From positions 1 through 56,373 of the forward strand of contig NZ_WKCB01000033.1 of NCBI RefSeq assembly GCF_021606685.1: a DNA stretch of 56,373 bases. Direction: 5' to 3'. Position numbers and translations under genes: made by a program. Under the pieces are notes generated by a model that saw nothing but the letters and a program-made list of their open reading frames with translations, did no database searches and had not been told where the DNA came from. Origin of the DNA: Pseudomonas syringae. GTDB taxonomy: Bacteria > Pseudomonadota > Gammaproteobacteria > Pseudomonadales > Pseudomonadaceae. Positions 20,888-30,199 of this stretch are shown piece after piece (position 1 is the stretch's first letter; each line of letters starts with the position of its first letter).

Positions 20888-21050
20888 CGCGGCAGTGTAG
20901 CGCAAATGCTGGCTGATGGCGCTGGGCCCACTCTCGCGAATTTGGCATGAAATAAGCAGCTGTGCACCTCGAGAGAACACTCAAAAACGCCCAAAAACGC
21001 CGGTTTCAGAAGACTGGACCATAATTGAAAGGGTTGTGATCGCAATTTCT

Positions 21051-21087
21051 TGACCTTCTGGTCAGAAAATCATTGACCGAAAAGTCA
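21051..21087 (+). promoter_or_regulatory. Tandem operators upstream of xdhA
   Basis: TGACCTTCTGGTCA (21051-21064) is a perfect 5-4-5 inverted repeat. TGACCGAAAAGTCA (21074-21087) is a second copy with 4-bp arms. Their centres are 23 bp apart, about two helical turns, so two dimers would bind on the same DNA face. They lie 60-96 bp before the GTG of xdhA in the gap shared with the divergent GntR gene. Confidence 0.6.
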
Positions 21088-21146
21088 GAGATGACTAGAT
21101 TCGGCGCAAAGCGGTTAACAACAATAATGAGTCTGCGAGGCCTTCC

Positions 21147-22595
21147 GTGATCCAGTTTTTACTTAACCAGGAACTCCGTAGCGAGCACGCCCTGGACCCC
21201 AACCTGACCGTGCTCAATTACCTGCGCGAGCACCTGGGCAAATCCGGTACCAAGGAAGGCTGCGCCAGTGGTGACTGTGGCGCGTGCACCGTGGTGGTCG
21301 GCGAGTTGCACACCGACGAGCACGGTACCGAGCAGATTCGTTATCGCAGCCTCAACTCGTGCCTGACCTTTGTGTCGTCCCTGCACGGTAAACAACTGAT
21401 CAGCGTCGAAGACCTCAAGCACCAGGGCAAGCTGCACAGCGTGCAACAGGCCATGGTCGAGTGCCACGGCTCGCAATGCGGCTTTTGCACACCCGGCTTT
21501 GTCATGTCGTTGTTTGCCCTGCAAAAGAACAGCGACGCCCCCGACAGCCAAAAGGCCCATGAGGCCCTGGCCGGCAACCTCTGTCGCTGCACCGGTTACC
21601 GCCCGATCCTGGCCGCCGCCGAACAGGCCTGCTGCAACAAGCCGGTGGACCAGTTCGACAGCCGCCAGGCCGAAACCATCGCCCGCCTCAAAGCCATTGC
21701 GCCGACGCAAACCGGTGAGCTGAACAGCGGCGATAAACGCTGCCTGGTGCCGCTGACCGTGGCCGACCTGGCCGACCTCTATGACGCCTACCCACAAGCT
21801 CGCCTGCTGGCTGGCGGCACCGACCTGGCGCTGGAGGTTACCCAGTTTCACCGCGTGCTGCCGGTGATGATCTACGTCGGCAACATTGAAGAAATGAAGC
21901 GTATCGACGCCTTCGACGACCGCCTGGAAATCGGCGCCGCCACCGCCCTCTCCGACTGCTACACCGCGCTGCATCACGAATACCCGGATTTCGGCGAGCT
22001 GCTGCACCGCTTTGCCTCGCTGCAAATCCGCAACCAGGGCACCCTCGGCGGCAACATCGGCAACGCCTCGCCGATTGGTGATTCACCGCCGCTGCTGATC
22101 GCCCTCGGTGCGCAGATCGTGCTGTGCAAGGGCGACGTGCGCCGCACCCTGGCGCTGGAAGACTACTTTATCGACTACCGCGTTACTGCCCGTCAGGACA
22201 GTGAATTCATCGAGAAAATCATCGTGCCCAAGGGCCACGCGCTGTTCCGTGCCTACAAGGTTTCCAAGCGCCTGGACGACGATATTTCCGCAGTGTGCGC
22301 GGCCTTCAATCTCAAGATCGACAGCGGTGTGATCAGCGAGGCCCGCGTTGCGTTCGGCGGCATGGCCGCCACGCCAAAGCGCGCCAAAAGCTGCGAAGCC
22401 GCGTTGGTCGGCGCCACCTGGAACAGCGCCACCGTGGAGAAGGCCTGCGCCGCCCTGGCCGAGGATTTCACCCCGCTGTCGGACTTCCGCGCCAGCAAGG
22501 AATACCGCCTGCTCAGCGCGCAGAACCTGCTGCGCAAATACTTCATCGAGCTGCAAACGCCGCACATCGAGACTCGGGTGACCGCTTATGTCTAA
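21147..22595 (+). CDS. xdhA: XdhA, xanthine dehydrogenase small subunit
   Basis: Iron-sulphur and FAD subunit of xanthine dehydrogenase, which oxidises hypoxanthine and xanthine to urate. The 482-residue product has the plant-type 2Fe-2S motif (C39, C44, C47, C72), a second cluster (C111, C114, C146, C148), then the FAD-binding domain (about 195-370) and its C-terminal domain. It starts with GTG at 21147 with GAGG 6 bp upstream. It overlaps xdhB by 8 bp. Two palindromic operator candidates precede it. Confidence 0.96.
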   Translation: MIQFLLNQELRSEHALDPNLTVLNYLREHLGKSGTKEGCASGDCGACTVVVGELHTDEHGTEQIRYRSLNSCLTFVSSLHGKQLISVEDLKHQGKLHSVQQAMVECHGSQCGFCTPGFVMSLFALQKNSDAPDSQKAHEALAGNLCRCTGYRPILAAAEQACCNKPVDQFDSRQAETIARLKAIAPTQTGELNSGDKRCLVPLTVADLADLYDAYPQARLLAGGTDLALEVTQFHRVLPVMIYVGNIEEMKRIDAFDDRLEIGAATALSDCYTALHHEYPDFGELLHRFASLQIRNQGTLGGNIGNASPIGDSPPLLIALGAQIVLCKGDVRRTLALEDYFIDYRVTARQDSEFIEKIIVPKGHALFRAYKVSKRLDDDISAVCAAFNLKIDSGVISEARVAFGGMAATPKRAKSCEAALVGATWNSATVEKACAALAEDFTPLSDFRASKEYRLLSAQNLLRKYFIELQTPHIETRVTAYV

Positions 22596-24987
22596 CCATC
22601 ACGCCGTCGTTAAAACCCAGGCCGAACTCGCCGAGTTGTTTACCCAGGACCTGACCTCCGGGGTCGGGCGCAGCGTCAAGCACGACAGCGCCGCCAAGCA
22701 CGTCTCCGGCGAGGCGCAGTACATTGATGACCGCCTGGAGTTTCCCAACCAGTTGCACCTGTATGCGCGCCTGTCCGACCGCGCCCACGCCCGTATCATC
22801 AGCATCGACACCGCGCCCTGCTACGCCTTCGAAGGTGTGCGCATCGCCATCACCCACAAAGACGTACCGGGCCTGAAAGACATCGGCCCGTTGATGCCCG
22901 GTGACCCGTTGCTGGCCATCGACACCGTGCAGTTCGTCGGCCAGGTGGTCCTGGCCGTGGCCGCCCGCGACCTGGAAACCGCACGCAAGGCCGCCATGGC
23001 TGCGGTGATCGAATACGAAGACCTGGAGCCGGTGCTGGACGTGGTCGAGGCGTTTCGCAAAAAGCATTTTGTGCTCGACAGCCACACCCATCAGCGCGGT
23101 GATTCGGTGGGCGCATTGGCCACGGCGAAAAACCGTATCCAGGGCACGCTGCATATCGGCGGCCAGGAACACTTCTACCTGGAAACCCAGATCTCCTCGG
23201 TGATGCCCACCGAAGACGGCGGCATGATCGTCTACTGCTCCACGCAAAACCCCACCGAAGTGCAAAAACTGGTGGCCGAAGTACTCGACGTTTCGATGAA
23301 TAAAATCGTCGTGGATATGCGCCGCATGGGCGGTGGTTTCGGCGGCAAGGAAACCCAGGCCGCCAGCCCCGCTTGCCTGTGCGCGGTGGTGGCACAGCTG
23401 ACCGGCCAGCCGACCAAGATGCGCCTGCCGCGCGTCGAAGACATGCTGATGACCGGCAAGCGCCACCCCTTCTACATCGAATACGACGTGGGCTTCGACG
23501 ACAACGGCCGCCTGCACGGCATCAACCTGGAGCTGGCGGGCAACTGCGGCTGCTCGCCGGACTTGTCCAACTCGATTGTCGACCGCGCGATGTTCCACGC
23601 CGACAACTCGTACTACCTGGGCGACGCCACGGTCAACGGCCATCGCTGCAAGACCAACACCGCGTCCAACACGGCGTACCGTGGCTTCGGCGGCCCCCAA
23701 GGCATGGTCGCCATCGAGGAAGTGATGGACGCCATCGCCCGCCATCTGGCCCTCGACCCACTGGCGGTGCGCAAGGCCAACTACTACGGCAAGACCGAGC
23801 GCAACGTCACGCATTACTACCAGACCGTCGAGCACAACATGCTCGAAGAGATGACCGCCGAGCTTGAGGCCAGCAGCCAATATGCCGAGCGCCGCGAGGC
23901 GGTGCGCCTGTACAACGCCCACAGCCCGATCCTGAAAAAAGGCCTGGCGCTGACGCCGGTGAAATTCGGCATTTCGTTTACCGCGAGCTTCTTGAACCAG
24001 GCCGGTGCGCTGATCCACATCTACACCGACGGCAGCATCCACCTCAACCACGGCGGCACCGAGATGGGCCAGGGCCTGAACACCAAGGTCGCGCAAGTGG
24101 TGGCCGAAGTGTTCCAGGTCGAAATCGACCGCGTGCAGATCACCGCCACCAACACCGACAAGGTGCCCAACACCTCGCCAACCGCCGCCTCCAGCGGCGC
24201 TGACCTGAACGGCAAGGCCGCGCAGAACGCCGCCGAAACCATCAAGCAGCGCCTGGTGGAATTCGCCGCGCGCAAATACGACGTGAGCGAAGCCGACGTG
24301 GAATTCCACAACGGCCATGTGCGCGTGCGTGACCAGATCCTGACCTTTGAGGCGCTGATCCAGCAGGCGTATTTCGCCCAGGTTTCGCTGTCGAGCACCG
24401 GTTTTTACAAGACCCCGAAAATCTTCTACGACCGCAGCCAGTCGCGCGGTCGGCCGTTCTACTACTACGCGTTCGGCGCGGCGTGTTGCGAGGTGATCGT
24501 CGACACCCTGACCGGCGAGTACAAGATGCTGCGCACCGACATCCTCCACGACGTGGGCGCTTCGCTGAACCCGGCCATCGACATCGGCCAGGTCGAAGGC
24601 GGCTTCATCCAGGGCATGGGCTGGCTGACCATGGAAGAGCTGGTGTGGAACAACAAGGGCAAGCTGATGACCAACGGCCCGGCCAGCTACAAGATCCCGG
24701 CCGTGGCCGACATGCCCCTGGATTTGCGCGTGAAGCTGGTGGAAAACCGCAAAAACCCGGAAGACACGGTGTTCCACTCCAAGGCGGTGGGCGAGCCACC
24801 GTTCATGCTCGGGATTGCTTCGTGGTGTGCGATCAAGGACGCGGTGGCGAGTTTGGGTGACTATCGCCATCAGCCCAAGATTGATGCGCCGGCGACGCCG
24901 GAGCGGGTGTTGTGGGGATGTGAGCAGATGCGGCAGTTGCAGGCGGTTACGCCTGTGGAAACCGAAACTGAGATGGCTTCGCTTTAG
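22588..24987 (+). CDS. xdhB: XdhB, xanthine dehydrogenase molybdenum subunit
   Basis: Molybdopterin-binding catalytic subunit of 799 residues. The MGGGFGGKE and GTEMGQGLNTK motifs bind the cofactor, and the active-site glutamate is in AVGEPPF (about E736). A full-length aldehyde oxidase/xanthine dehydrogenase fold is evident. The ATG at 22588 overlaps the end of xdhA (ATGTCTAA), so the subunits are translated in step. A REPIN lies between it and xdhC. Confidence 0.97.
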   Translation: MSNHHAVVKTQAELAELFTQDLTSGVGRSVKHDSAAKHVSGEAQYIDDRLEFPNQLHLYARLSDRAHARIISIDTAPCYAFEGVRIAITHKDVPGLKDIGPLMPGDPLLAIDTVQFVGQVVLAVAARDLETARKAAMAAVIEYEDLEPVLDVVEAFRKKHFVLDSHTHQRGDSVGALATAKNRIQGTLHIGGQEHFYLETQISSVMPTEDGGMIVYCSTQNPTEVQKLVAEVLDVSMNKIVVDMRRMGGGFGGKETQAASPACLCAVVAQLTGQPTKMRLPRVEDMLMTGKRHPFYIEYDVGFDDNGRLHGINLELAGNCGCSPDLSNSIVDRAMFHADNSYYLGDATVNGHRCKTNTASNTAYRGFGGPQGMVAIEEVMDAIARHLALDPLAVRKANYYGKTERNVTHYYQTVEHNMLEEMTAELEASSQYAERREAVRLYNAHSPILKKGLALTPVKFGISFTASFLNQAGALIHIYTDGSIHLNHGGTEMGQGLNTKVAQVVAEVFQVEIDRVQITATNTDKVPNTSPTAASSGADLNGKAAQNAAETIKQRLVEFAARKYDVSEADVEFHNGHVRVRDQILTFEALIQQAYFAQVSLSSTGFYKTPKIFYDRSQSRGRPFYYYAFGAACCEVIVDTLTGEYKMLRTDILHDVGASLNPAIDIGQVEGGFIQGMGWLTMEELVWNNKGKLMTNGPASYKIPAVADMPLDLRVKLVENRKNPEDTVFHSKAVGEPPFMLGIASWCAIKDAVASLGDYRHQPKIDAPATPERVLWGCEQMRQLQAVTPVETETEMASL

Positions 24988-25001
24988 ACCGAGGCGCTGC
25001 C

Positions 25002-25074
25002 ATCGGGGGCAAGCCCCACTCCCACATTTTGATCTGTGAATACCTTCAAATGTGGGAGGGGGCTTGCCCCCGAT
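25002..25074. repeat. REPIN between xdhB and xdhC
   Basis: Left arm 25002-25029 (ATCGGGGGCAAGCCCC and so on to CCCACATTT) and right arm 25048-25074 are near-perfect reverse complements. It is the same family as 27282-27376. It splits the xdh operon by about 120 bp without an obvious T-tract. Confidence 0.9.
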
Positions 25075-25105
25075 GACGGCCTCACAGACACCACAAGAGG
25101 TGACT

Positions 25106-25948
25106 ATGAACAACTGGATCAGCGCCCTCGCCGACCTGCAGAACCAGGGTGAACCCTGCGTGCTGGTCACCATCATCGAAGAACTCGGCTCCACGCCGCG
25201 CAATGCCGGCTCGAAGATGGTGATCAGCGCCGCGCAGACCTTCGACACCATCGGTGGCGGGCACCTGGAATACAAGGCGATGCAGATCGCCCGCGACATG
25301 CTCGCGCGTGGCCAGCAGAACACCCACCTTGAGCGTTTCAGCCTCGGCGCGAGCCTGGGCCAGTGCTGCGGCGGCGTGACCGTGCTGCTGTTCGAACCCA
25401 TGGGCCAGGTGCAGGCGCAGATCGCGGTGTTTGGCGCCGGGCATGTCGGCCGCGCGTTGGTACCGCTGCTGGCGAGCCTGCCGTGTCGGGTGCGCTGGAT
25501 CGATTCGCGTGACCAGGAGTTTCCAGAGCACATCCCCCAGGGCGTGCGTAAAATCGTCAGCGAAGAGCCGGTGGATGAAATTGCCGACCTGCCCGTGGGC
25601 AGTTACTGCATCGTAATGACCCACAATCATGCACTGGACCTGGAACTGACCGCCGCCCTGCTCAAGCGCAATGACTTTGCCTATTTCGGCCTGATCGGCT
25701 CGAAAACCAAGCGCGTCAAATTCGAACACCGCCTGCGTGATCGCGGTTACGACACCGCACAACTGCAACGCATGCGCTGCCCCATGGGCCTCACCGAGGT
25801 GAAGGGCAAATTGCCGGTGGAGATCGCCATCTCCATCGCCGGCGAAATCATCGCCACCTATAACGCCAATTTCGGCCAGCACACTGCGAGTGCCGAACCC
25901 ATTGCCAAACTGCTGCCGGTGTCACGCCGTAGCCAAGCCACGAATTGA
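25106..25948 (+). CDS. xdhC: XdhC, molybdenum cofactor insertion chaperone
   Basis: Accessory protein of 280 residues that binds molybdenum cofactor, promotes its sulphuration and inserts it into XdhB. It has an N-terminal XdhC/CoxI domain (GSTPRNAGSKMVI) with a GQCCGG cysteine pair and a C-terminal Rossmann domain (AVFGAGHVGRAL near 109, FGLIGSKTKR). The ATG at 25106 (MNNWISAL) follows AGAGGTGA. It ends 7 bp before guaD, so the two are co-transcribed. Confidence 0.95.
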   Translation: MNNWISALADLQNQGEPCVLVTIIEELGSTPRNAGSKMVISAAQTFDTIGGGHLEYKAMQIARDMLARGQQNTHLERFSLGASLGQCCGGVTVLLFEPMGQVQAQIAVFGAGHVGRALVPLLASLPCRVRWIDSRDQEFPEHIPQGVRKIVSEEPVDEIADLPVGSYCIVMTHNHALDLELTAALLKRNDFAYFGLIGSKTKRVKFEHRLRDRGYDTAQLQRMRCPMGLTEVKGKLPVEIAISIAGEIIATYNANFGQHTASAEPIAKLLPVSRRSQATN

Positions 25949-25955
25949 GATGACC

Positions 25956-27260
25956 ATGCCTTTGACTCGCAAAGCCTACCGTGCCGCCCTCCTGCACAGC
26001 ATCGCCGACCCTGCCGAAGTCGGGATCGAAGCCTCATATGAGTATTTCGAAGACGGCCTGCTGGTGATCGAAAACGGCCAGATCAGCGCCGTCGGCCACG
26101 CCAGCGACCTGCTGCCGACGCTGCCCGCCGATATCGACATCACCCATTACCAAGACGCGCTGATCACCCCCGGCCTGATCGACACCCACATCCACCTGCC
26201 GCAAACCGGCATGGTCGGCGCCTATGGCGAACAGTTGCTGGATTGGCTCAACACCTACACCTTCCCGTGTGAAAGCCAGTTCGCCGACAAGGCTCACGCC
26301 GAGGAAGTCGCGGACATTTTCATCAAGGAACTGCTGCGCAATGGCACCACCACTGCGCTGGTGTTCGGCAGCGTGCACCCGCAGTCAGTGAATGCGTTCT
26401 TTGAAGCAGCAGAAAAACTCGACCTGCGCATGATCGCCGGCAAGGTGATGATGGACCGCAACGCGCCGGACTACCTGACCGACACCGCCGAAACCGGCTA
26501 CCAGCAAAGCAAGGCGCTGATCGAGCGCTGGCACGGCAAGGGCCGCCTGCACTACGCGGTGACGCCGCGCTTTGCACCAACCAGCACGCCAGAGCAATTG
26601 GCGCTGGCCGGGCAGTTGCTGGGTGAATACCCCGACCTGTACATGCAGACGCACATCAGTGAAAACAAGCAGGAAGTGGAGTGGGTGAAGGAGCTGTTCC
26701 CGGAGCGCAAAGGCTATCTGGATGTGTACGACCACTACCACCTGCTCGGCGAGCGCTCAGTGTTTGCCCATGGCGTGCATCTGTGTGACGACGAGTGCGC
26801 GCGGCTCGCAGAAACCGGTTCAGCCGTCGCGTTCTGCCCGACCTCGAACCTGTTCCTCGGCAGCGGTTTGTTCAACCTGCCGATGGCCGAGAAGCACAAA
26901 TTGAATGTGGGCCTGGGCACCGACGTGGGCGGCGGCACCAGCTTCTCGCTGCTGCAAACCCTGAACGAGGCCTACAAGGTCATGCAGTTGCAGGGCGCAC
27001 GGTTGAGCCCGTTCAAGTCGCTGTACCTGGCCACCTTGGGCGGCGCGCGAGCGCTTCGGTTGGAAGACAAGATCGGTACGTTGCAACCGGGCACGGACGC
27101 GGACTTCCTGGTGCTGGACTACAACGCCACGCCGTTGCTGAGCTATCGCTTGAAGCAGGCGAAGAACATTGCCGAGACGTTGTTTGTGTTGATGACGCTG
27201 GGGGATGATCGGACGGTATTGCAGACTTACGCAGCCGGCCAACTCGTGCACCAACGCTGA
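25956..27260 (+). CDS. guaD: GuaD, guanine deaminase
   Basis: Amidohydrolase converting guanine to xanthine, the substrate of XdhAB. The 434-residue product carries the zinc ligands of the family in order: DTHIHLPQ, QTHISE, FAHGVHLCDDE and GLGTDVGGG. The ATG at 25956 (MPLTRKAYRAALL) was preferred over one 2 codons upstream because of family length and the GAGATGA site. A REPIN follows. Confidence 0.96.
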   Translation: MPLTRKAYRAALLHSIADPAEVGIEASYEYFEDGLLVIENGQISAVGHASDLLPTLPADIDITHYQDALITPGLIDTHIHLPQTGMVGAYGEQLLDWLNTYTFPCESQFADKAHAEEVADIFIKELLRNGTTTALVFGSVHPQSVNAFFEAAEKLDLRMIAGKVMMDRNAPDYLTDTAETGYQQSKALIERWHGKGRLHYAVTPRFAPTSTPEQLALAGQLLGEYPDLYMQTHISENKQEVEWVKELFPERKGYLDVYDHYHLLGERSVFAHGVHLCDDECARLAETGSAVAFCPTSNLFLGSGLFNLPMAEKHKLNVGLGTDVGGGTSFSLLQTLNEAYKVMQLQGARLSPFKSLYLATLGGARALRLEDKIGTLQPGTDADFLVLDYNATPLLSYRLKQAKNIAETLFVLMTLGDDRTVLQTYAAGQLVHQR

Positions 27261-27281
27261 TTTCAACCACAACACAAAACC

Positions 27282-27376
27282 AAATGTGGGAGGGGGCTTG
27301 CCCCCGATTGCGGTGTGTCAGCTACACATAAGCTGACTGATCCACCGCTATCGGGGGCAAGCCCCCTCCCACATTT
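27282..27376. repeat. REPIN after guaD
   Basis: Arms AAATGTGGGAGGGGGCTTGC... (from 27282) and its reverse complement ending at 27376 pair over 27 bp and flank a 41-bp loop that itself contains the short inverted repeat TCAGCTACACATAAGCTGA. It lies between convergent guaD and the second GntR gene. Confidence 0.9.
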
Positions 27377-27398
27377 TTATCCGGGTGAACCCGGAAAA

Positions 27399-28163
27399 TT
27401 ACAGCTTGATCGAGGAACGCCCAGGCTTCTTCGTCTGCAACAAATGCGAGAACACCGCATGCAGATCATCCGACGCGCTTTCCTCATCGAGGTTGAGCTT
27501 GCTGTCGATGTGATCCATGTGATGCATCATCAGGTTCACCGCCAAGGTCGCGTCGCGGGCTTCAATCGCATCGATCAACTGGGTGTGTTCATCGTAGGAG
27601 CAGTGCGAGCGGTTGCCGCTTTCATACTGGGCGATGATCAACGACGTCTGCGACACCAGGCTGCGCTGGAAGCTGATCAGCGGCGCGTTCTTCGCCGCTT
27701 CGGCCAGCTTGAGGTGGAACTCGCCGGAAAGGCGGATGCCTGCGCCGCGGTCGCCACGGGAGAAGCTGTCGCGCTCGTCGTTGACCATCTGGCGCAGCTC
27801 GGCCAATTGGTCGGCCGTGGCATGCTGCACCGCCAGCTCGGTAATCGCGCGCTCAACCAAACGCCGGGCCAGGAACACCTGGCGGGCTTCCTCGACGCTC
27901 GGGCTGGCGACGACTGCGCCGCGATTGGGCCGCAGCAGTACCACGCCTTCATGGGCCAGACGCGACAGCGCGCGGCGAATGATGGTGCGGCTGACGCCGA
28001 AGATTTCGCCCAGTGCCTCTTCACTCAACTTGGTTCCGGGCGCCAGGCGTTGTTCGAGGATCGCCTCGAAGATATGCGCGTAGACGATATCGTCCTGGGT
28101 TCCGCTGCGACCGGCCTTGCCGGCTCGCGGTTGTTTCTTGAGAGGTTGCAACTGTTCGTTCAT
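27399..28163 (-). CDS. GntR-family (FCD type) transcription regulator
   Basis: Regulator of 254 residues: a charged N-terminal tail, winged helix (about 25-90, with LGEIFGVSRTIIRRALSRLAHEG) and an FCD ligand domain with the metal-binding pattern (HLKLAEAA, then DEHTQLIDAIEARD and MMHHMDHID). It is divergent from the BenE-type permease, and a TTGTACACAA operator candidate lies in between, so it probably controls the permease and possibly purine genes. I placed the start at the ATG at 28163 rather than a GTG two codons upstream. Confidence 0.88.
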   Translation of the reverse strand: MNEQLQPLKKQPRAGKAGRSGTQDDIVYAHIFEAILEQRLAPGTKLSEEALGEIFGVSRTIIRRALSRLAHEGVVLLRPNRGAVVASPSVEEARQVFLARRLVERAITELAVQHATADQLAELRQMVNDERDSFSRGDRGAGIRLSGEFHLKLAEAAKNAPLISFQRSLVSQTSLIIAQYESGNRSHCSYDEHTQLIDAIEARDATLAVNLMMHHMDHIDSKLNLDEESASDDLHAVFSHLLQTKKPGRSSIKL

Positions 28164-28250
28164 GGGCACTCGGGTTTGGAGAACGGCGGCGAATTAACGG
28201 TAATACGGCAAGCGCGTGTCGCTGGCAAGTATCACCTAAAAACAGGGCAC

Positions 28251-28262
28251 ATTGTACACAAC
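28251..28262. promoter_or_regulatory. Operator candidate for the adjacent GntR regulator
   Basis: ATTGTACACAAC contains the symmetric TTGT-N2-ACAA. FCD-type GntR proteins such as VanR bind ATTGTATACAAT-like sites. It lies 88 bp upstream of the divergent regulator start and about 130 bp before the permease start. Confidence 0.45.
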
Positions 28263-28389
28263 CGACTGCGCCAACACACTGTACGGCTGTTTGCGCCTGC
28301 GGCTGTATTGCAATGAGTCGTTACGTTTGAGTTTAGGCTTGAATCTGCGCCCTCACCGGCAAATACCCAGGTAAAAGGAACACCCCTCC

Positions 28390-29580
28390 ATGAACGACGC
28401 CACCCAAGCGCCTTTGCGCCCGTTGGCCGACACCTCTGCGTCGGCCGTGGTCGCCGGCTTCATCGCCATGATGACCGGCTACACTAGTTCTCTGGTGCTG
28501 ATGTTCCAGGCCGGCCAGGCCGCTGGCTTGACCACCGCGCAGATTTCTTCGTGGATCTGGGCGATCTCCATCGGCATGGCGGTGTGCAGCATCGGCCTGT
28601 CGCTGCGCTATCGCACGCCAATCACCATCGCCTGGTCCACACCCGGCGCGGCGCTGTTGATTACCAGCCTGGGCGGCGTCAGCTATGGCGAAGCCATCGG
28701 TGCCTACATCACCTGCGCCGTGCTGGTGACCCTCTGCGGGCTGACCGGCAGCTTCGAAAAACTGGTTAAACGTATCCCGGCGTCACTGGCCGCAGCCCTG
28801 CTGGCGGGGATTCTGTTCAAGATCGGCAGCGAAATATTCGTCGCCGCCCAGCACCGTACCGGCCTGGTGCTGGGGATGTTTTTCACCTACCTGATCATCA
28901 AGCGCCTGTCGCCGCGCTATGCGGTGCTCGCCGCGCTGCTGATCGGCACCGCGCTGTCGGGGCTGATGGGGTTGCTGGACTTCAGCGGCTTTCACCTGGA
29001 GGTAGCGACGCCGGTGTGGACCACTCCGCACTTCTCGCTGGCGGCGACCATCAGCATCGGCATTCCGCTGTTTGTGGTGGCGATGACCTCACAGAACATG
29101 CCCGGCGTGGCCGTGCTGCGCGCCGACGGCTACACCGTGCCCGCCTCGCCGCTGATCACTACCACCGGCCTCGCATCACTGGTGCTGGCGCCGTTCGGCT
29201 CCCACGGCATCAACCTGGCGGCGATCAGCGCGGCCATCTGCACCGGGCCCCACGCCCATGAAGACCGTAACAAGCGCTACACGGCGGCGGTCTGGTGCGG
29301 CGTGTTCTACGGGCTTGCCGGGGTGTTCGGCGCAACGCTGGCGGCGCTGTTCGCAGCCTTGCCCAAAGAGCTGGTGCTGTCGATTGCGGCATTGGCGTTG
29401 TTTGGCTCGATCATCAATGGCTTGAGTATCGCCATGAATGAGCCCAAGGAACGGGAGGCGGCGCTGATCACCTTTATGGTCACTGCGTCGGGCTTGACTC
29501 TGTTTTCCATCGGGTCGGCATTCTGGGGGATTGTCGCGGGGGTGTTGACGCTGTTGATTCTGAACGCGCGCAAGGCATAA
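28390..29580 (+). CDS. BenE-family (YdcO-like) permease
   Basis: Inner-membrane transporter of 396 residues with about 11-12 hydrophobic helices, closely resembling E. coli YdcO and the benzoate/H+ symporter BenE (AWSTPGAALL, SLAAALLAGILFKIG, SQNMPGVAVL, SPFG/APFGSHGINLAAI motifs). The name suggests benzoate, but the gene sits beside guanine deaminase and xanthine dehydrogenase with its own GntR regulator and no benzoate genes. The substrate is therefore open; a purine-derived or other aromatic ring compound is possible. It ends at a bidirectional terminator. Confidence 0.88.
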   Translation: MNDATQAPLRPLADTSASAVVAGFIAMMTGYTSSLVLMFQAGQAAGLTTAQISSWIWAISIGMAVCSIGLSLRYRTPITIAWSTPGAALLITSLGGVSYGEAIGAYITCAVLVTLCGLTGSFEKLVKRIPASLAAALLAGILFKIGSEIFVAAQHRTGLVLGMFFTYLIIKRLSPRYAVLAALLIGTALSGLMGLLDFSGFHLEVATPVWTTPHFSLAATISIGIPLFVVAMTSQNMPGVAVLRADGYTVPASPLITTTGLASLVLAPFGSHGINLAAISAAICTGPHAHEDRNKRYTAAVWCGVFYGLAGVFGATLAALFAALPKELVLSIAALALFGSIINGLSIAMNEPKEREAALITFMVTASGLTLFSIGSAFWGIVAGVLTLLILNARKA

Positions 29581-29612
29581 AAAAACGGCGACCCGAGGGT
29601 CGCCGTTTTTTC
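29579..29612. terminator. Bidirectional intrinsic terminator
   Basis: AAAAAACGGCGACCC, GA, GGGTCGCCGTTTTTT: a 9-bp GC-rich stem flanked by A and T tracts, between the convergent permease and yggL genes. It can end transcripts from both sides. Confidence 0.92.
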
Positions 29613-29616
29613 AGTA

Positions 29617-29961
29617 TCACTTAGCCGCGTTGATCGGCTTTTCTGGATACCACACGTCCAGCAGCGGGCTGACTTCAGCCTTGGTCAGCTCGGAACGGGT
29701 TTTCAGCCAGGCTTCAACAGCTGCGCGCTGCTCTTCGGAGACCGAGCCACGCTTCTGCAGGCAAACCAGACCGTAGTCATCGCCGCCAACATAGCCAAGA
29801 CCGTTGGCTTCCATGGCTTCGTTGATGAATGCTTCGAGGAAAGCGTCGATAGCTTCTTCACTCAGGCCTTCATTGAAGTCCAGGTTCAGTTCGAAACCCA
29901 GCTCTTGAAATTCATCAACGCACAGTTTTTTGCGCAGACGCTGGGAACGGTTAGTCGCCAT
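29617..29961 (-). CDS. yggL: YggL family (DUF469) protein
   Basis: Small acidic protein of 114 residues from the YggL family, reported to bind the 50S ribosomal subunit. It starts MATNRSQRLRKKLCVDEFQE and contains ELNLDFNEGLSEE and a central GLGYVGGDDYGLVC strand motif, all typical. The start at 29961 was chosen over one 5 codons upstream. It is divergent from dacB with a 238-bp gap. Confidence 0.92.
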   Translation of the reverse strand: MATNRSQRLRKKLCVDEFQELGFELNLDFNEGLSEEAIDAFLEAFINEAMEANGLGYVGGDDYGLVCLQKRGSVSEEQRAAVEAWLKTRSELTKAEVSPLLDVWYPEKPINAAK

Positions 29962-30199
29962 TGGAACAATCCTCATAAGTAATAACGGGCGGCACTTTAG
30001 CAGTTTAAGGCGGTGATTGCCCGACTCTCTGGGACGGGCGGCACGATGCCGGGAAAAAAAACGCCGATTCCCAGCTATCGTTCAGCTACAAGTGGCGTCG
30101 GCTTGGGGCATAATGCCGACACTTTCATGACCATTGAGGGATTTTTCCTATTTACCCCTCGCCTTTTTCACCCTTCTCAGCAGTAGGGTTTTATTCTTT

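Noticed and set aside
20944..20958. GG-N10-GC sigma-54-like site (TTGGCATGAAATAAGCA) upstream of xdhA
   Set aside because: The -12 element reads AAGCA and not TTGCA, and it would give a leader of about 180 nt; chance occurrence is likely.
22543..25533. Very long open frame on the minus strand opposite xdhAB and xdhC
   Set aside because: It mirrors the codon-position GC bias of the true genes, has no family motifs or ribosome site, and crosses a REPIN. It is a shadow of a GC-rich coding strand.
30134..30199. Upstream in-frame ATG for dacB giving 22 extra residues
   Set aside because: The extension would bury the signal peptide; the ATG at 30200 begins it directly.
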